Counted from the first letter of the stretch, positions 9,359 through 18,303 are shown. The stretch is 64,000 nt of DNA from Devosia nanyangense (GCA_016213505.1 JACRAF010000018.1:62001-126000); one strand, 5' to 3'. Numbers and translations are program-made. The notes: generated from the sequence alone by a model not told the origin.

Positions 9359-9382
9359 GGCGGGCGCTGGGGAGCGCCCGCC
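9359..9382 (-). terminator. GC-rich intercistronic hairpin after the binding-protein gene
   Basis: A 10-bp perfect stem, GGCGGGCGCT/AGCGCCCGCC, with a GGGG/CCCC loop lies between the binding-protein stop (9391) and the DppD-like start. With no T-tract, it probably protects or partly terminates the upstream message, so that more binding protein than permease is made. Confidence 0.6.
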
Positions 9383-9390
9383 GCAAGCGA

Positions 9391-11001
9391 CTACTGCTTG
9401 GTGATATGGGTATAGAGATACCCGGACAGCCGATCGAGCGGCGTGAAGCCCTTGCTGTTGGGCGTCACACCGGGGCCCTGGAGCTTGTCGCTCACCGCGG
9501 CGATGGTCACCGGGTGGACGAGCGGCACCAGCGCCGCGTTGTCGATCAGCACCTGCTCGGCCTTGGCGTAATTGTCGAGCCGGGCGTTCCAGTCCGACCC
9601 GGCGTCGCCGGCGTTCACCAGCTCATCGTAGTCCGGGAAGCTGTAGTGATGGCGGCCACCGGATTTGAACAGGTCGTAGAAGTTCGACGGATCGAGGTAG
9701 TCGTACTCATAGGGCGCGAGGAACAGATTGTTCGTCCGGCCCTTGAGCGCGGCCGTCCAGTCCGGCGTCGGCATGGATTTGATCGCCATGTCGATGCCGA
9801 GGATCTGCTTGAACTGGGCCTGCAGATACTGGAGCGTCGGGGCGGCGATGGCGGCATTGTAGCCGCCCTGTTCGCGATACCAGATCTCGATCGGCGGGAA
9901 GCCCTTGCCGTCCGCGTAGCCGGCCTTGGCGAGCGCATCCTTGGCCTTCTGCGGATCGAACACCGCCTGGTCGGCGATCTTCTGCTGATAGCCGGGATAG
10001 CTGGGCGAGAGGACCGACCTGGCCGCAACGGCGACGTCCTTGAGCACGGTCGAGGTCAGTTCGTCGCGATTGATCGCGTACCAGAAGGCCTTGCGCACAT
10101 CGACATTGTCGAAGGGCGCCATTTCGGTGTCGAAGGCCAGATAATAGACCGCGAACACCGCGTCCTTGCGGATGGCGTCGGGGAATTGCGCCGACACCAC
10201 CGGCACCTGCCCGGTGTTGAGGGCGGTGTAGTCGGCCTCACCGGCCATGAAGGCGGGGAAACCGACTTCGGGCGGCCCGATCTGGGTGTCCATCACCAGC
10301 GTGTCGATCTGCGCCGGCCACGGGCCGTTGTAGGTCGGGCTCTTCACCAGCGTCATGGTGTTGTTCGACTTCTCCCAGGTCTTGACCATGAACGGGCCGG
10401 AGGAGACGAGCGTATCGACATTGAGTGCGTAGTCGTCGCCCAGCTTGTCGACGACGTGCTTGGGCACCGCATACCAGAGGCTGGCGACGCCCGGGAAATA
10501 GGACTTCGGCGCATCGGTGGTGACTTCGAGGGTCTTGTCGTCGATGGCCTTGATGCCCAGCGTCGAGGGATCGGCGCCCTTGTCGGTCACGTCCGACCAG
10601 CCCTTGATGCCGCCGGCAAACGACCAGTACCAGTTGAAGTCATAGCCTCCCTTGGCGGCGCGCTGCAGCGCGAACACATAGTCTCCGGCGGTCAGCGGCG
10701 TGCCGTCGCTCCACACCAGGCCGTCCTGCAGCACGAAGGTCCAAGTCAGGCCGTCGGCCGACTGGCTCCAGCTCTTGGCGGCCATCGGCTGGAGCTGGTA
10801 CTCGTTGTCGAATTCGGTCAGCGGCAGCATGATCAGTTCGGGCGCGCCGGCCCGGTTGTAGACGGTCTTCATATAGTCCATGTAGGTGCCGCTGGTGGTC
10901 CCGCCGGGCGCGGTCACCGTGCTGTCGGCGTAGGCAACAACCGGCGCGGACAATCCCGCCGCCAGCATTACCGCACCTGCTATTTTGAGCAGCGCGTTCA
11001 T
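9391..11001 (-). CDS. Family-5 solute-binding protein of dipeptide-type importer
   Basis: The product is 536 residues with a Sec signal peptide (cut expected after VVAYA, about residue 24). The SBP_bac_5 fold is recognisable from MAAKSWSQSADGLTWTFVL, GLVWSDGTPLTAGDYVFALQ, and the conserved DVRKAFWYAINRDEL late in the chain. A strong AGGAGGG precedes the ATG at 11001, well inside a longer open frame. It is first in the operon for the DppDFBC-type importer. Family 5 proteins bind peptides, but also opines, nickel complexes and some oligosaccharides, so the substrate is open. The linked aminotransferase favours an amino-acid-containing ligand. Confidence 0.93.
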   Translation of the reverse strand: MNALLKIAGAVMLAAGLSAPVVAYADSTVTAPGGTTSGTYMDYMKTVYNRAGAPELIMLPLTEFDNEYQLQPMAAKSWSQSADGLTWTFVLQDGLVWSDGTPLTAGDYVFALQRAAKGGYDFNWYWSFAGGIKGWSDVTDKGADPSTLGIKAIDDKTLEVTTDAPKSYFPGVASLWYAVPKHVVDKLGDDYALNVDTLVSSGPFMVKTWEKSNNTMTLVKSPTYNGPWPAQIDTLVMDTQIGPPEVGFPAFMAGEADYTALNTGQVPVVSAQFPDAIRKDAVFAVYYLAFDTEMAPFDNVDVRKAFWYAINRDELTSTVLKDVAVAARSVLSPSYPGYQQKIADQAVFDPQKAKDALAKAGYADGKGFPPIEIWYREQGGYNAAIAAPTLQYLQAQFKQILGIDMAIKSMPTPDWTAALKGRTNNLFLAPYEYDYLDPSNFYDLFKSGGRHHYSFPDYDELVNAGDAGSDWNARLDNYAKAEQVLIDNAALVPLVHPVTIAAVSDKLQGPGVTPNSKGFTPLDRLSGYLYTHITKQ

Positions 11002-11168
11002 AACTTCCCTCCTGGTTGCTAAACCAATTCGTCCTGTCGTCCGGATGCTCTCGATCGGGGGCTGGCGGCTGCCAGCTGGCCCTCGATGCACCCTTGTCGG
11101 CAACGGAAAAACACGAGTCCGTCCCGCCGCGCGGTTGGCCAGCCGGTTTCCCGCCCGATTGGCCCAAT

Positions 11169-11183
11169 GACATATGTCTGACA
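11169..11183. promoter_or_regulatory. Candidate operator upstream of the dipeptide-type importer
   Basis: Two overlapping palindromes, GACATATGTC (11169-11178) and TGTCTGACA (11175-11183), lie in the 257-bp gap between the binding-protein start and the stop of the E1-like gene. FadR-subfamily regulators often bind short palindromes of this kind, and such a gene closes this operon. The assignment is inference. Confidence 0.35.
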
Positions 11184-11258
11184 AAGTCTTCCAACCTTGA
11201 CAAGCCGTGGGTCTCCGCAAAGCGGATGTCCCGGCGGCCTGCCGGGAAAGCGTGCGGC

Positions 11259-13643
11259 TCATCGGCTGCCACCGAAGAAGCTGCGGGCAGCCTGGGCGAT
11301 GGCGGCCGCATCGATGCCGAAATGGGCATAGAGGTCGCCGACCATGCCGGTCTGGCCGAAATGCTCGACGCCCAGGGTGATCGTCCGGTGGCCGCGGACG
11401 CCGCCGAGCCAGCCCAGCGTCGCCGGATGACCATCGATGGCGGTCACCAGCCCGCACTGGCGCGGCAGCGCGGCCAGCAGCGTTTCGATGTGGCAGGTCG
11501 CCTCGGGGTCGCCCTGCCGGCGGGCGCGTTGCGCGGCGTGCCAACCGGCGTTGAGGCGATCGGCCGAGGTGACGGCGAGCACGGCGACATTGCGCCTGTC
11601 GCCGCCGATGGCGCCGGCCGCGGCGATCGCTTCGCTCGCCAGCACACCCTGATAGACGATCGCCACCTCGCAGCCGGGATCGGGGGGCCTCAGCCAGTAG
11701 GCGCCGGCAATGATGCCGTCGGTCAGGGCGGCATCGAGTTCGCGCGGCGGCTGCTCGAGGCTGCGCGTCGAGAGCCTGAGATAGACCGAGCCGCCCGAGA
11801 CGTCGCGCGGCCACGGCGCGAGATCGGCGCGGGTCTCGCCGTCGCGCTGCATGTAGTCGAAGGCCCAGTCGATGATCACCGTCAGCTCGTCGGCGAAGGC
11901 CGGCTCGAACGCGGCCAGCCCGTCCTGCACCATGCCGATCAGCGGCGAGCCGATCGACTGATGCGCGCCGCCTTCGCCGGCGAGCGATACGCCGGACGGC
12001 GTCGCCACCAGCAGGAACCGCGCGTCCTGGTAGCAGGCATAGTTGAGGGCATCGAGGCCGCGGGCGATGAACGGATCATAGAGCGTGCCGATCGGCAGCA
12101 GGCGTTCGCCGAACAGCGAATGGCTGAGCCCAGCGGCGCCGAGCAGAAGGAAGAGATTCATCTCGGCGATGCCCAGCTCGATATGCTGGCCCTCGGGCGA
12201 GAACTGCCACTTTTGGGCGCTCGGGATACGCTCCTTCTGGAACACATCGGTCCGTTCGCGACTGGCGAACAGGTGCCGCCGGTTGACCCAGGTGCCGAGG
12301 TTGGTCGAGACCGTGACATCGGGCGAAGTGGTGACGATGCGGCGCGCCAGCTCGCTGTCGGTCTTGGCGATAGCATCGAGGATCTTGCCGAAGGCGGTCT
12401 GGGTGGAGGTCGGCGTGCCGCCGACCAATTGCGGGCCGAGGGTGGGAACCCGGGGCGACGACAACCGTCGGCTCCGGGCGGTGTTGAACGGCACCGCCGC
12501 GAGGAACGCCTCGAGCAAACCGGGGCTCTGTGCCAGCCCTTCGAACCTGTCCCATTCGTGCCCGGCGCGAACCCCCATCGCCGCGCGCAGCGTCTCGATC
12601 TGCGCGCCGGTCATCTGGCCGGCGTGATTGTCCTTGTGGCCGGCGAGAGGGGTCCCCCAGCCTTTGACGGTGTAGGCGATGAAGACCGTCGGCGTATCGC
12701 TCCCGGCCGCCTCGAACTGTTCGAGCAGGCTCTCGATACAGTGGCCGCCGAGATTGGCCATGAGCTCGGCGAGCTCGGCATCGGAGCGCCGTGCGATCAG
12801 TGCGCTGACCGGCCCCTGGTCGCCGATCTCGTCGCTGAGCCGCTCGCGCCAGGCCGCGCCGCCGCGAAACATCAGCGCCGAGTAGACGCCGTTGGGACAA
12901 GCGTCGATCCAGGCCCGCAGCCGCTCGCCGCCGGGCTCGGCGAAGGCGGAGCGTTGCAGTGCCCCGTACTTCAGTGTGACGACGTTCCAGTTGAAGGCCG
13001 AGAACACCGCCTCGATGCGGTCGTAGAGGCCCTCGCGCACTACACCGTCGAGGCTCTGGCGATTGTAGTCGATCACCCACCAGACGTTGCGCAGCCCCTG
13101 CTTCCAGCCTTCGAGCAGGCACTCGTAGACGTTTCCCTCGTCGAGTTCGGCATCGCCGACCAGCGCCACCATGCGTCCTTCGGGCCGGTCCTTGCCGGCC
13201 CATGGCTTGGCCCGGACGTAGTCCTGGATCATCGAGGCGAAGGCGGTGAAGGCGACGCCCAGCCCCACCGAGCCGGTGGAGATATCGACGTCGTCGCTGT
13301 CCTTGGTGCGCGACGGATAGGATTGTGCGCCGCCGAAGCCGCGAAACGCCTCGAGCTTGTCGAGGCTCTGCTTGCCGAACAGATACTGGATGGCGTGGAA
13401 CACCGGCGCCGCATGCGGCTTGACCGCCACGCGGTCCTCGGGCCTGAGCACGCCGAAATAGAGCGCCGACATGATCGCGGTCATCGACGCGGACGAGGCC
13501 TGGTGGCCGCCGACCTTCATGCCGTCGGTGTTGGGACGGATGTGGTTGGCGTTGTGGATCATCCAGTTGGACAGCCACAGCACCTTGCTGGTCAGCGCGT
13601 TGAGCAGCGTGACCCGATCTGCAAGACCCGCTCCTCCATGCAT
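11259..13643 (-). CDS. Pyruvate-dehydrogenase-E1-like / transketolase-family enzyme (MdeB-like)
   Basis: A 794-residue thiamine-diphosphate enzyme of the homodimeric AceE type. The ThDP/Mg motif is VGDAELDEGNVYE followed by WWVIDYNRQSLDG. The second domain has ELGIAEMNLFLLLGAAGLSHS, and the C-terminal domain ends VEHFGQTGMVGDLYAHFGID. It is shorter than AceE (about 890). No E2 or E3 gene is near. It is divergent from an Lrp/AsnC regulator. That pairing is known for mdeB of Pseudomonas, an E1-like 2-ketobutyrate enzyme of methionine breakdown controlled by an Lrp-family protein. Action on a 2-oxo acid from amino acid catabolism is therefore plausible; it could also be a general transketolase-like protein. 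Confidence 0.85.
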   Translation of the reverse strand: MHGGAGLADRVTLLNALTSKVLWLSNWMIHNANHIRPNTDGMKVGGHQASSASMTAIMSALYFGVLRPEDRVAVKPHAAPVFHAIQYLFGKQSLDKLEAFRGFGGAQSYPSRTKDSDDVDISTGSVGLGVAFTAFASMIQDYVRAKPWAGKDRPEGRMVALVGDAELDEGNVYECLLEGWKQGLRNVWWVIDYNRQSLDGVVREGLYDRIEAVFSAFNWNVVTLKYGALQRSAFAEPGGERLRAWIDACPNGVYSALMFRGGAAWRERLSDEIGDQGPVSALIARRSDAELAELMANLGGHCIESLLEQFEAAGSDTPTVFIAYTVKGWGTPLAGHKDNHAGQMTGAQIETLRAAMGVRAGHEWDRFEGLAQSPGLLEAFLAAVPFNTARSRRLSSPRVPTLGPQLVGGTPTSTQTAFGKILDAIAKTDSELARRIVTTSPDVTVSTNLGTWVNRRHLFASRERTDVFQKERIPSAQKWQFSPEGQHIELGIAEMNLFLLLGAAGLSHSLFGERLLPIGTLYDPFIARGLDALNYACYQDARFLLVATPSGVSLAGEGGAHQSIGSPLIGMVQDGLAAFEPAFADELTVIIDWAFDYMQRDGETRADLAPWPRDVSGGSVYLRLSTRSLEQPPRELDAALTDGIIAGAYWLRPPDPGCEVAIVYQGVLASEAIAAAGAIGGDRRNVAVLAVTSADRLNAGWHAAQRARRQGDPEATCHIETLLAALPRQCGLVTAIDGHPATLGWLGGVRGHRTITLGVEHFGQTGMVGDLYAHFGIDAAAIAQAARSFFGGSR

Positions 13644-13687
13644 CGCCGCTCAGCCCCCCCGCGTCCAAACAGACTGCTCTAGGCAGA

Positions 13688-14236
13688 GTGGATATTCTGG
13701 CCTATTTTGCTGCGCATTCGGCCACAACGCGCAACTTTCGGCAAGATCGGATATCAGAATTGGCGAAATCTGCCAAAATCGAGCTGAGCCCAATCGACCA
13801 CAGAATCCTCCGCGTGCTGCAGGAAGACGGCCGGATGACCATCCAGGCGATCGCCGATCGGGTCGGTCTCTCCGCTTCGCCCTGCCTCCGGCGCATCCGG
13901 CGGATGGAGCAGAACGGCGTCATCACAGCCTACAGCATCACCATCGACCAGAAGGCGGTGGGCCTGCCGGTCTCGGTCTTCGTTTCGATCAAGCTCGAGC
14001 GGCAACGGGCGGAGGAACTCGACCGCTTCGGCACCGCGATCAACGGCTGGCCGGAGGTAATGGAGTGCTATCTGATGACCGGGCAGTTCGACTTCCTGCT
14101 GCGCGTGGTGTGCGCCGACCTCGCCGCCTACGAGGCGTTCCTCAGGGAACGGCTGACCCAGGTCGATGGCGTCGCCTCGATCGAATCGAGCTTCTCGCTC
14201 GGGCAGGTCAAATATTCGCGCGTACTGCCGATCTGA
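13688..14236 (+). CDS. Lrp/AsnC-family transcriptional regulator
   Basis: The helix-turn-helix (LSPIDHRILRVLQEDGRMTIQAIADRVGL... in register) is followed by the recognition-helix residues SASPCLRRIRRME. A RAM/AsnC effector domain comes next, with the motif ECYLMTGQFDFLLRVVC. Lrp proteins are usually about 150-165 residues and start just before the LSPIDHRIL segment. The longest frame, from the ATG at 13688, gives 182 residues with an atypical N-terminus. A TTG at 13760 would give 158 residues and leave a normal promoter gap to the divergent gene, so the true start is probably there. It most likely controls the E1-like gene in response to an amino acid. Confidence 0.88.
   Translation: MDILAYFAAHSATTRNFRQDRISELAKSAKIELSPIDHRILRVLQEDGRMTIQAIADRVGLSASPCLRRIRRMEQNGVITAYSITIDQKAVGLPVSVFVSIKLERQRAEELDRFGTAINGWPEVMECYLMTGQFDFLLRVVCADLAAYEAFLRERLTQVDGVASIESSFSLGQVKYSRVLPI
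13736..13778. promoter_or_regulatory. Inverted repeats, candidate Lrp-type autoregulatory site
   Basis: TTGGC-N7-GCCAA (13760-13776) is a perfect inverted repeat. It sits in a larger imperfect one formed by TTTCGGCAAGAT (13736-13747) and ATCTGCCAAAA (13768-13778). The site covers the region between the divergent E1-like and Lrp genes if the regulator starts at the TTG near 13760, as its family length suggests. Confidence 0.45.
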
Positions 14237-14247
14237 GCAGCACTGCC

Positions 14248-15024
14248 TCAGCGGCCGAGGATCGCTCTGGCGCGGGCGATCACCGGCGCGTCGACCATGC
14301 GTCCGTCGACGGTGAAGGCGCCCTCCCCGCCTTTGGCCGCCTCCACGACGCGCTCGGCCCAGGCGATCTCGTCGGGGCTTGGTGCGAAGGCGGCGTTGAG
14401 GAGCGGCACGACGCTCGGATGCACACAGGTGGCGCCGTCGAAGCCGTGCTGGCGCGCCTCGCGCCCGGCCGCTTCGATGGCCGCGAGATCGGCATAGTCG
14501 GCGACCGAGCGGAGCAGGCCGAAACTGAGCTTGCCCTGGGCCTTGGCGGCGTAGTGGACGAGGAGTTTGGGAAAGCGCAGCACCTCGGGGGTGGGGGTCG
14601 CGCCCAGTGCGGTGGCCAGGTCCTCGCTGCCGACCACGAGGCCCATCACTGCCCGGTGCCGGGCATAGAGGCGCGCGTCGAGCACCGCCGCCGGATGCTC
14701 CAGCATGGCGAGCAGGGGCAGCTCGAAGTCGTCGAGTTCGCCGGTTTCCGCCTTGGCGAGCACGAGGATATCGGCGCCGGCCCGTACCGCGGCCTCGGCA
14801 TCGCTCCGGCGCCGCGCGCCGGTATTGATCCGCACCAGCACCTTGGCGCCGTGGCGCCCGACGGATTTCACCGCTTCGGCGAGGCTGTCGCGCGCCCGGT
14901 CCTTGTCGGCCTCGGGCACCGAATCCTCGAGGTCGAGGATGATGGCGTCGGCGCCGCGCTCGTGCGCCCTGGCGAGAAAGCGCTCCGAATGCGCCGGGAC
15001 ATAGAGCAGCGAGCGTAGCTTCAT
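14248..15024 (-). CDS. HpcH/HpaI aldolase family, CitE-like acyl-CoA lyase
   Basis: The product is 258 residues. The N-terminal RSLLYVPAHSERFL, the acidic metal site ILDLEDSVPEADKDRAR, the CoA-binding arginine region VRINTGARR and the C-terminal CVHPSVVPLLNAAF are the marks of the CitE/malyl-CoA lyase family. In this group a 3-hydroxy-dicarboxyl-CoA (malyl-, citramalyl- or citryl-type) is cleaved to acetyl-CoA or a homologue plus an oxo acid. Its ATG overlaps the stop of the CoA transferase gene by 4 bases, and it is the last gene of the LacI-led operon. The pairing suggests an acid made upstream is activated as a CoA thioester and split here. Confidence 0.9.
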   Translation of the reverse strand: MKLRSLLYVPAHSERFLARAHERGADAIILDLEDSVPEADKDRARDSLAEAVKSVGRHGAKVLVRINTGARRRSDAEAAVRAGADILVLAKAETGELDDFELPLLAMLEHPAAVLDARLYARHRAVMGLVVGSEDLATALGATPTPEVLRFPKLLVHYAAKAQGKLSFGLLRSVADYADLAAIEAAGREARQHGFDGATCVHPSVVPLLNAAFAPSPDEIAWAERVVEAAKGGEGAFTVDGRMVDAPVIARARAILGR

Positions 15025-16196
15025 GTGAGCATCCCCAGTTCGCGCAGGATCGCGTCATTGTGCTCGCCGAGCTTTGGCGCCGGTCTCTGCCAGACGCCCG
15101 GCGTCGCCGACATCCGCGGCACGATGTTGGCCATCGGCAGCTGCCCGTAATCGGCATCCGCCACCTCGACGGTGACGCCGCGCTCCGTAAAATGCGGGTC
15201 GATAGCGGCGTCGGCGGGAGAGAAGATCGGCCCCACCGTCGCCCCCGCCTGCCGCATGATGGCGAGCGCCTCGTCATGGTCGTGCGCGGCGAACCAGCCG
15301 CCCACCGCCTCGTCGACCAGCTCGCGATGCCGCACCCGATCCTCGTTGGTGCGGAAGCGCGGATCGTCGAGCATGTCGGTCCGGCCGATCACCTCGAAGA
15401 TGCGGCGGGCGATCTGCGGCGTCGAGCCGGAGAGCGCGACGTATTTGCCGTCGCGGCAGCGATAGACGTTGCGCGGGCTCGAGGTGTTGGAGGCGCTGCC
15501 CGAGCGCATCTTGGTCTTGCCGGTCACCTCGAAGAGCGCCGCCTCCGGCCCGAGCACCGAAACGATCGGCTCGAGCAGCGACAGATCGATCACCTGGCCG
15601 CGGGCGAGGCCGCGGGCGCGCGCCAGCAGCGCCGTGACCACCGCCGACGCGCCGTAGATGCCGGCGATCATATCGGCCAGCGCCAGCGGTGGCAGCACCG
15701 GCTCGCGGTCGGCAAAGCCGTTGCGGTGGGCGAAGCCGCTCATCGCTTCGACGATGCTGCCGAAGCCGGGCAGATACGCGTAGGGGCCGGTCTGGCCGAA
15801 GCCGGAAATGCGCACGACGACCAGGGCCGGATTGGCGGCGAGCAGCGCATCGGGCGCCAGTCCCATCTGCTCGAGCGTCCCCGGCCGGAAATTCTCGATG
15901 AACACGTCGGCGGTGGCGAGCAGCGCCCTGAGCACCGCCATGCCGCCCGCCTCGCGCAGGTTGAGCGCGAGCGAGCGCTTGTTGCGGCCATAGACCTTCC
16001 AGAACAGCGCGTGGCCCTCGTCCTTCCACTGCCGCAGCGGATCGCCCTCGGGTGGCTCGACCTTGATCACGTCGGCGCCGAAATCGCCGAGCTGCAGGCT
16101 CAGCATGTTGCCCGCCACCAGCCGGCTGAGATCGATCACCCGCGTGCCGCGCAGCGGCCCCTGTACCGCCGGATCGAACTGGATGGGATCAGGCAA
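15021..16196 (-). CDS. Family III CoA transferase (CaiB/BaiF)
   Basis: The product is 391 residues. Family III features are GTRVIDLSRLVAGN at the N-terminus, LGDFGADVIKVEPPEGDPLR, the SLALNLR motif, and PLALADMIAGIYGA, containing the aspartate that forms the acyl-enzyme intermediate. The start is a TTG at 16196, 8 bases inside the preceding gene, with GAGG just upstream; no ATG fits. It should move CoA from a donor thioester to an organic acid, with the CitE-like lyase acting next. The acid is not evident. Confidence 0.9.
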   Translation of the reverse strand: MPDPIQFDPAVQGPLRGTRVIDLSRLVAGNMLSLQLGDFGADVIKVEPPEGDPLRQWKDEGHALFWKVYGRNKRSLALNLREAGGMAVLRALLATADVFIENFRPGTLEQMGLAPDALLAANPALVVVRISGFGQTGPYAYLPGFGSIVEAMSGFAHRNGFADREPVLPPLALADMIAGIYGASAVVTALLARARGLARGQVIDLSLLEPIVSVLGPEAALFEVTGKTKMRSGSASNTSSPRNVYRCRDGKYVALSGSTPQIARRIFEVIGRTDMLDDPRFRTNEDRVRHRELVDEAVGGWFAAHDHDEALAIMRQAGATVGPIFSPADAAIDPHFTERGVTVEVADADYGQLPMANIVPRMSATPGVWQRPAPKLGEHNDAILRELGMLT

Positions 16197-18288
16197 GATC
16201 CTCGATCTCCAGCCGCCCGATGCTCATCCGTCCGGCGCTCGCCATGCGGATGCCCGCCATGCCGTAGCGGTAGGCGCCGTCGGTCGCGCTCAGCAGCGCG
16301 ACGCCGTCCACGGTGAGGCTCAACCGATCGCCGATGACGGCAAGCTCGATGCGGTATTCGCGGCCCAGTTCGGCCGCGAACGGCGCCTTCGCCAGCACCG
16401 TCGTGCCGTGATCTTCTTTCACGATCACCGCCTCACCTGCCTCGACCCCCGCTGCATAGAACCGGCTCGTTCCCTGCACCCGCGCCGAGACGAGATGGGA
16501 GCTCCCCGCCAGCGGCGTCAGCCACGCGGTCACCCTTGTGTCGCGCAGATACGCATTGCCGGTCCAGGCATCCGCATCGGTGGCGGTATGAACATGCATC
16601 CGGCCATCCTCGAGCGTGAAGTAGCCCCGGTTCCAGGTGAAGCGCGTCACGCCGCCCCATTCGAGTTTTTCGAGCCTGGGGTCGATCACCACCCGGCCCG
16701 GTCCGCCGATCGAGAAGTCGGCGAGAAACAGCCGGCCCAGAAACTTCAGCCGGCCGAAATACTCGACCAGCACCCCGATCTCGTCGATCGCCTCGCCCTG
16801 CCCGTCCGGGATGGCGAACTGGTAGTCCTGCCAATCCTCGCTCGCCGGGACCAGCCAGGCGCCGATCTCCTCGAGGCGCTGCGTCATGGCGCGGCGGACA
16901 TAGGGCACGACGCGCAGATTGCCGTCGCCGTTCCACGGGTCGAGCTTCAGCTTGAACTTCACGATCTGCCCGTCGTCGGCGAGCGGGGTCAACATTGGCC
17001 GGTAGCGCTCGTCGTCGAACTCGGCCTGGCGATACCAGGGCTTGTAGAACACCCGTCCACCCTGGCCGCGCTCCAGCCGGTCGAGCTGGATCTCGAGCGC
17101 GCCGCGCGAGGTTTCGGTGTGCACCTCGCCCGAATGCCGGAGCAGGATGCGGTTGAGCCCGTCGGTGCGAAACCCATGCGTCGAGCCGGGCGCATCGAAA
17201 TCGAAGCGCACGCCGCGCCGCTCGAAATCCTCAGCCCAGAGCGGGTCCGGAGTCTCCCCATTGAGCCGCTGGCCGAGTACCGTAAGCTCGCGAGCAAAGC
17301 TCGGGATATCGAGGATGTTCACCGTCCCCAGCACGCCCGAGGTCACGAGGAAATCGTTGATGGGCTTGCGATATTTGTCCCAGCCGGGTTGCAGGCCCTG
17401 GAACGTGCCGACGATCGCCGCGGCATTGCCGGCGTTGCAGTCGGTGTCCCAGCCCGCCATGGTGGCGATCTCGGCGGTGCGCGGCAGATCGCCCTTGCCG
17501 TAGAGCACCGCCATGATCAGCACCCCGGCATTGGGGATGATGTGGCAGACGCCGGGATAGCGGTCATAGCCGAAATCGGCGACCAGCATTTTCCGGCAGG
17601 CGCGCCAATCGTCGGGATGCGCCGCGTGAAAACCGATCACCGCGGTGGCGACGCGCGCATATTCGCTGTCGCCGGGTATCTGCGCCATGGCAGCGGCGAC
17701 GATCTCGCCGATCGAGCCCGCCACGAACGCCTGCGCGATGGCGGCCGCCACCCAGCGCGCACCATGCAACCCGTTGCCGTCGTGGGCGACGCTCGCCGCG
17801 CGCGCCGACATTTCCGCGGCCCGCGCGGGGTTGCCCGGATTGAGCCAGCCCCAGCTGTCGATGAAGATCTGGCCACCGATCTGCTCGGCCACCGCGGCGC
17901 CGTTGGTGGCGATGGCACCCGACAGCGGCGCCCGAATGCCGTTCTTCAAGTTGAGGTACGCGGTGTGCTCGGTCGAGCGGCCGAAACCGCCCCACCAGTA
18001 CATGCCGTGCTCTTCCGCCGCGTAGTTGAGCCAGGTCCTGCCCTCCTGCTCGGCGGTAAACTCAAGGCCACAATCGCGTAAGACGCGGATGAAATAGACC
18101 GGGCCGTTGGTGTCGTCGTCGGCCGCAAAATTCTTGAAATCGTGGAGGTACTGCGTCACCTCGCCATAGGTCTTCTGTATCCGTTCGAGCGTCCAGATGG
18201 TCGGCTCGACCGGCGCACCGAGGCGCACGCCGATCGCCTTGGCGATGAAGCCGGCATAGATGCGCTCGTAGATATCTGAGGTGTTCAC
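16189..18288 (-). CDS. Large ADP-ribosylglycohydrolase-fold protein with C-terminal beta-sandwich region
   Basis: The 699-residue product has two parts. Residues 1 to about 340 are the all-helical ADP-ribosylglycohydrolase (DraG/ARH) fold, with dinuclear metal motifs AADDDTNGPVYF near residue 55 and AGWDTDCNAGNAAAIVG near 285. Residues from about 345 have no helical repeat. They are rich in beta-type sequence with Trp/Tyr, and the last 200 (WNRGYFTLEDGRMHVHT to the end) look like a jelly-roll or laminin-G/carbohydrate-binding module. DraG-type enzymes of about 300 residues hydrolyse N- or O-ribosyl bonds. This one sits beside a sugar importer and has no signal peptide, so I infer a cytoplasmic glycosidase for an imported compound rather than a protein-modification enzyme. 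Confidence 0.82.
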   Translation of the reverse strand: MNTSDIYERIYAGFIAKAIGVRLGAPVEPTIWTLERIQKTYGEVTQYLHDFKNFAADDDTNGPVYFIRVLRDCGLEFTAEQEGRTWLNYAAEEHGMYWWGGFGRSTEHTAYLNLKNGIRAPLSGAIATNGAAVAEQIGGQIFIDSWGWLNPGNPARAAEMSARAASVAHDGNGLHGARWVAAAIAQAFVAGSIGEIVAAAMAQIPGDSEYARVATAVIGFHAAHPDDWRACRKMLVADFGYDRYPGVCHIIPNAGVLIMAVLYGKGDLPRTAEIATMAGWDTDCNAGNAAAIVGTFQGLQPGWDKYRKPINDFLVTSGVLGTVNILDIPSFARELTVLGQRLNGETPDPLWAEDFERRGVRFDFDAPGSTHGFRTDGLNRILLRHSGEVHTETSRGALEIQLDRLERGQGGRVFYKPWYRQAEFDDERYRPMLTPLADDGQIVKFKLKLDPWNGDGNLRVVPYVRRAMTQRLEEIGAWLVPASEDWQDYQFAIPDGQGEAIDEIGVLVEYFGRLKFLGRLFLADFSIGGPGRVVIDPRLEKLEWGGVTRFTWNRGYFTLEDGRMHVHTATDADAWTGNAYLRDTRVTAWLTPLAGSSHLVSARVQGTSRFYAAGVEAGEAVIVKEDHGTTVLAKAPFAAELGREYRIELAVIGDRLSLTVDGVALLSATDGAYRYGMAGIRMASAGRMSIGRLEIEDLA

Positions 18289-18303
18289 TTTGGGTCCTTG
18301 CAG

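Noticed and set aside
11016..13682. An 888-codon open frame on the + strand
   Set aside because: It runs antisense to the E1-like enzyme, whose protein has complete family motifs. The + strand translation is Arg/Ala/Gly-rich with no domain. High GC produces such shadow frames.
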